Shown: one piece after another, positions 62,598 to 64,000 of the stretch | Position numbering within the stretch: position 1 is the first letter of the stretch | How the letters are laid out: each line of letters starts with the position of its first letter | Assembly: GCA_039527025.1 (NCBI GenBank) | Contig: BAAAJN010000002.1 | Span: 248,001-312,000, forward strand | Origin: Microlunatus lacustris | GTDB lineage: Bacteria > Actinomycetota > Actinomycetes > Propionibacteriales > Propionibacteriaceae | Direction of reading: 5' to 3' | DNA length: 64,000 bases | The notes under the pieces: model-generated | Database searches by the model: none | What the model was told of the DNA's origin: nothing | The model's input: the letters and a program-made list of their open reading frames with translations, nothing else | Made by a program: the position numbers and the translations under genes

Positions 62598-64000
62598 GAG
62601 CCGTCCCGGTGGGGTGCGGCGAGGCCACCAGGTCGGCTCCCCCGCTGGCGGTGACCAGAGCCGGGACGAGGTCACCGACCGTGACACCATCGAAGCCCAC
62701 CAGCTCGACGGAGCCGTCGACCTCCGGGCCCTGGTGCGCGGCCCGACCCGTGACGACGTCGTCGACCTCCTCCACGAGCACCTGGACCGACTCGCCGACC
62801 CGCGAGGCGGCGCGCTCGGCGACGAGCTCGTCCACGAGGTCGGCGAGGCGTTCGCGCCGCTCCTCGACCACGTCGAGGGGCAGCTGACCGTCCAACCGGG
62901 CCGCCTCGGTGCCGTCCTCGTCGGAGTAGCCGAAGACGCCGATCGTGTCCAGACCCGCCTCGCCCAGGAAGTCGGCGAGGACGTCGACGTCGGCGTCGGT
63001 CTCGCCCGGGAAGCCGCAGATGACGTTGGAGCGGATGCCCGCCGTCGGTGCCTGCGCGCGGATGGAGGCGATCAGCGCCAGGAACGAGTCGGGGTCGCCG
63101 AAGCGGCGCATCCGCCGCAGCAGCGAGGGTGAGGCGTGCTGGAAGGAGAGGTCGAAGTACGGCACCACCTTGGGCGTGCTCGTCATCGCGGCTACCAGGC
63201 CGGGTCGCACCTCGGCCGGCTGCAGGTAGGACACCCGGATCCAGTCCAGGCCGTCCAGGTCGCTCAGCTCGCCCAGCAGGCTCTCGAGAGCGCGGATGTC
63301 CCCCAGGTCCTTGCCGTAGGAGGACGTGTTCTCGCTGACCAGGAACAGCTCCCGGACCCCCTGGTCGACCAACCAGCGCGCCTCGGTGACGACCTCGGCC
63401 GGCGGCCGGGAGAGGTAGGCGCCGCGGAAGGCGGGGATGGCGCAGAAGGTGCAGCGCCGGTCGCAGCCGGAGGCGATCTTGAGCGGGGCGGTCGGCCCGC
63501 CGTCCAGCCGCCGGCGCAACGGTCGGGGTCCGCTGGCGGGCGCGAGACCGGTCGGCAGGTCCGGGGCGTCCAGGGTGCTCCCGTGCCCGGGCAGGCTCTG
63601 CCCCTGGGCGGCGGCCCGGCGGGCGGCCGGAGCCATCGGCAGGAGGGTGCGCCGGTCGCGCGGCACGTGCGCGGTGTGCGGCTGACCGGCCAGGATCGCC
63701 GAGAGCCGGCCGGCCACGTCGGTGTAGTCGTCGAAGCTCAGCACCGCGTCGGTCTCGGGCAGCGACTCGGCCAGCTCGTTGCCGTAGCGCTCGGCCAGGC
63801 AGCCGACGGCGACGACGGCCTGCGGGCGGCCCTGCTCCTTGAGGTCGGCAGCAGCCAGCAGGGTGTCGACCGAGTCCTTCTTGGCCGCCTCCACGAAGCC
63901 GCACGTGTTGACCATCACCGCGTCCGCGTCCTCCGGGTCGGCGACGAGTCGGAACCCGCCGTCCTCCAGCCGGGCCGCGAGCTCCTCGGAGTCGACCTCG
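62590..64000 (-). CDS. rimO: Ribosomal protein S12 methylthiotransferase RimO (start beyond the window)
   Basis: About 470 residues visible; only the first few residues are cut off by the right edge. UPF0004 domain with the NTCGFVEAAKKDSVDTL motif and VVAVGCLAERYG, a radical SAM cluster CDRRCTFCAIPAFRGAY, RVSYLQPAEV, CGFPGETDAD, and a C-terminal TRAM region. NTCGFVEAAK and the long insert before the radical SAM site mark RimO rather than MiaB. It methylthiolates Asp89 of S12. pgsA and cinA follow with overlaps. Confidence 0.93.
   Translation of the reverse strand, partial: EVDSEELAARLEDGGFRLVADPEDADAVMVNTCGFVEAAKKDSVDTLLAAADLKEQGRPQAVVAVGCLAERYGNELAESLPETDAVLSFDDYTDVAGRLSAILAGQPHTAHVPRDRRTLLPMAPAARRAAAQGQSLPGHGSTLDAPDLPTGLAPASGPRPLRRRLDGGPTAPLKIASGCDRRCTFCAIPAFRGAYLSRPPAEVVTEARWLVDQGVRELFLVSENTSSYGKDLGDIRALESLLGELSDLDGLDWIRVSYLQPAEVRPGLVAAMTSTPKVVPYFDLSFQHASPSLLRRMRRFGDPDSFLALIASIRAQAPTAGIRSNVICGFPGETDADVDVLADFLGEAGLDTIGVFGYSDEDGTEAARLDGQLPLDVVEERRERLADLVDELVAERAASRVGESVQVLVEEVDDVVTGRAAHQGPEVDGSVELVGFDGVTVGDLVPALVTASGGADLVASPHPTGTARG

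Overview
The window is very GC-rich chromosomal DNA of an actinomycete. Coding is dense on both strands, starts are often GTG, and intrinsic terminators lack U-tracts. Three gene sets fit an actinobacterium: a rpoD neighbourhood with a parE-type topoisomerase gene and a DUF7455 zinc protein; lexA-dinG-hflX-dapF-miaA-miaB; and recX-recA-DUF3046-lhr-clgR-cinA-pgsA-rimO. The overall look resembles Geodermatophilaceae (Blastococcus, Geodermatophilus, Modestobacter), but that family placement is inference. I see no prophage, insertion sequence, CRISPR array, rRNA or tRNA.

Layout. 1-5 kb: 5' part of a topoisomerase ATPase subunit, DUF7455 protein, an ABC-2 permease remnant, a secreted beta-propeller-like protein, and a MerR regulator divergent from a small-multidrug-export-type membrane protein. 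5-16 kb: principal sigma factor, UspA protein, GCS2-family ligase, nucleotidyltransferase, oligopeptidase, a second RpoD-like sigma factor, TesB thioesterase, a molybdopterin oxidoreductase with a flavin reductase partner, and a PAC2 protein. 16-32 kb: HrpA helicase, ArsR regulator with a nickel/cobalt permease, YbjN-like chaperone, PrsW-type protease, TetR regulator with an alcohol dehydrogenase, serine hydrolase, a second dehydrogenase, a conserved protein of unknown function, and a Ser/Thr kinase fused to a LytR-CpsA-Psr domain. 32-44 kb: nrdR-nrdJ, DUF2752, the lexA locus, a frameshifted dinG, hflX, SDR, dapF, miaA. 44-53 kb: orphan antitoxin-like gene, miaB, galM, gluABCD-type amino-acid transporter, cysteine-desulfurase-like gene, rny. 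53-64 kb: recX, recA, DUF3046, lhr, clgR, cinA, pgsA, rimO (cut by the window edge).

The strongest theme is DNA-damage control. Four LexA (SOS) boxes lie between lexA and a divergent gene placed like chiZ/divS, and a fifth lies upstream of recA. Separately, the PafBC-type (RecA-NDp) element TGTCRGTG-N8-TAnnnT occurs upstream of recA and dinG, nearly perfectly upstream of lhr, and in a weaker form upstream of the lexA-divergent gene. For dinG, lhr and possibly the latter, the start codon follows the -10 box by 6 nt, so the transcripts would be leaderless. The two layers of damage control known from mycobacteria therefore seem to converge on one 20-kb stretch here. nrdR carries two NrdR-box-like dyads exactly 32 bp apart, adding nucleotide supply to the set.

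A second theme is leaderless transcription: at least a dozen genes have a TAnnnT hexamer 6-8 nt before an ATG or GTG. This decided several starts below. The most unusual protein is the kinase-TM-LCP fusion at 29.9-31.7 kb.
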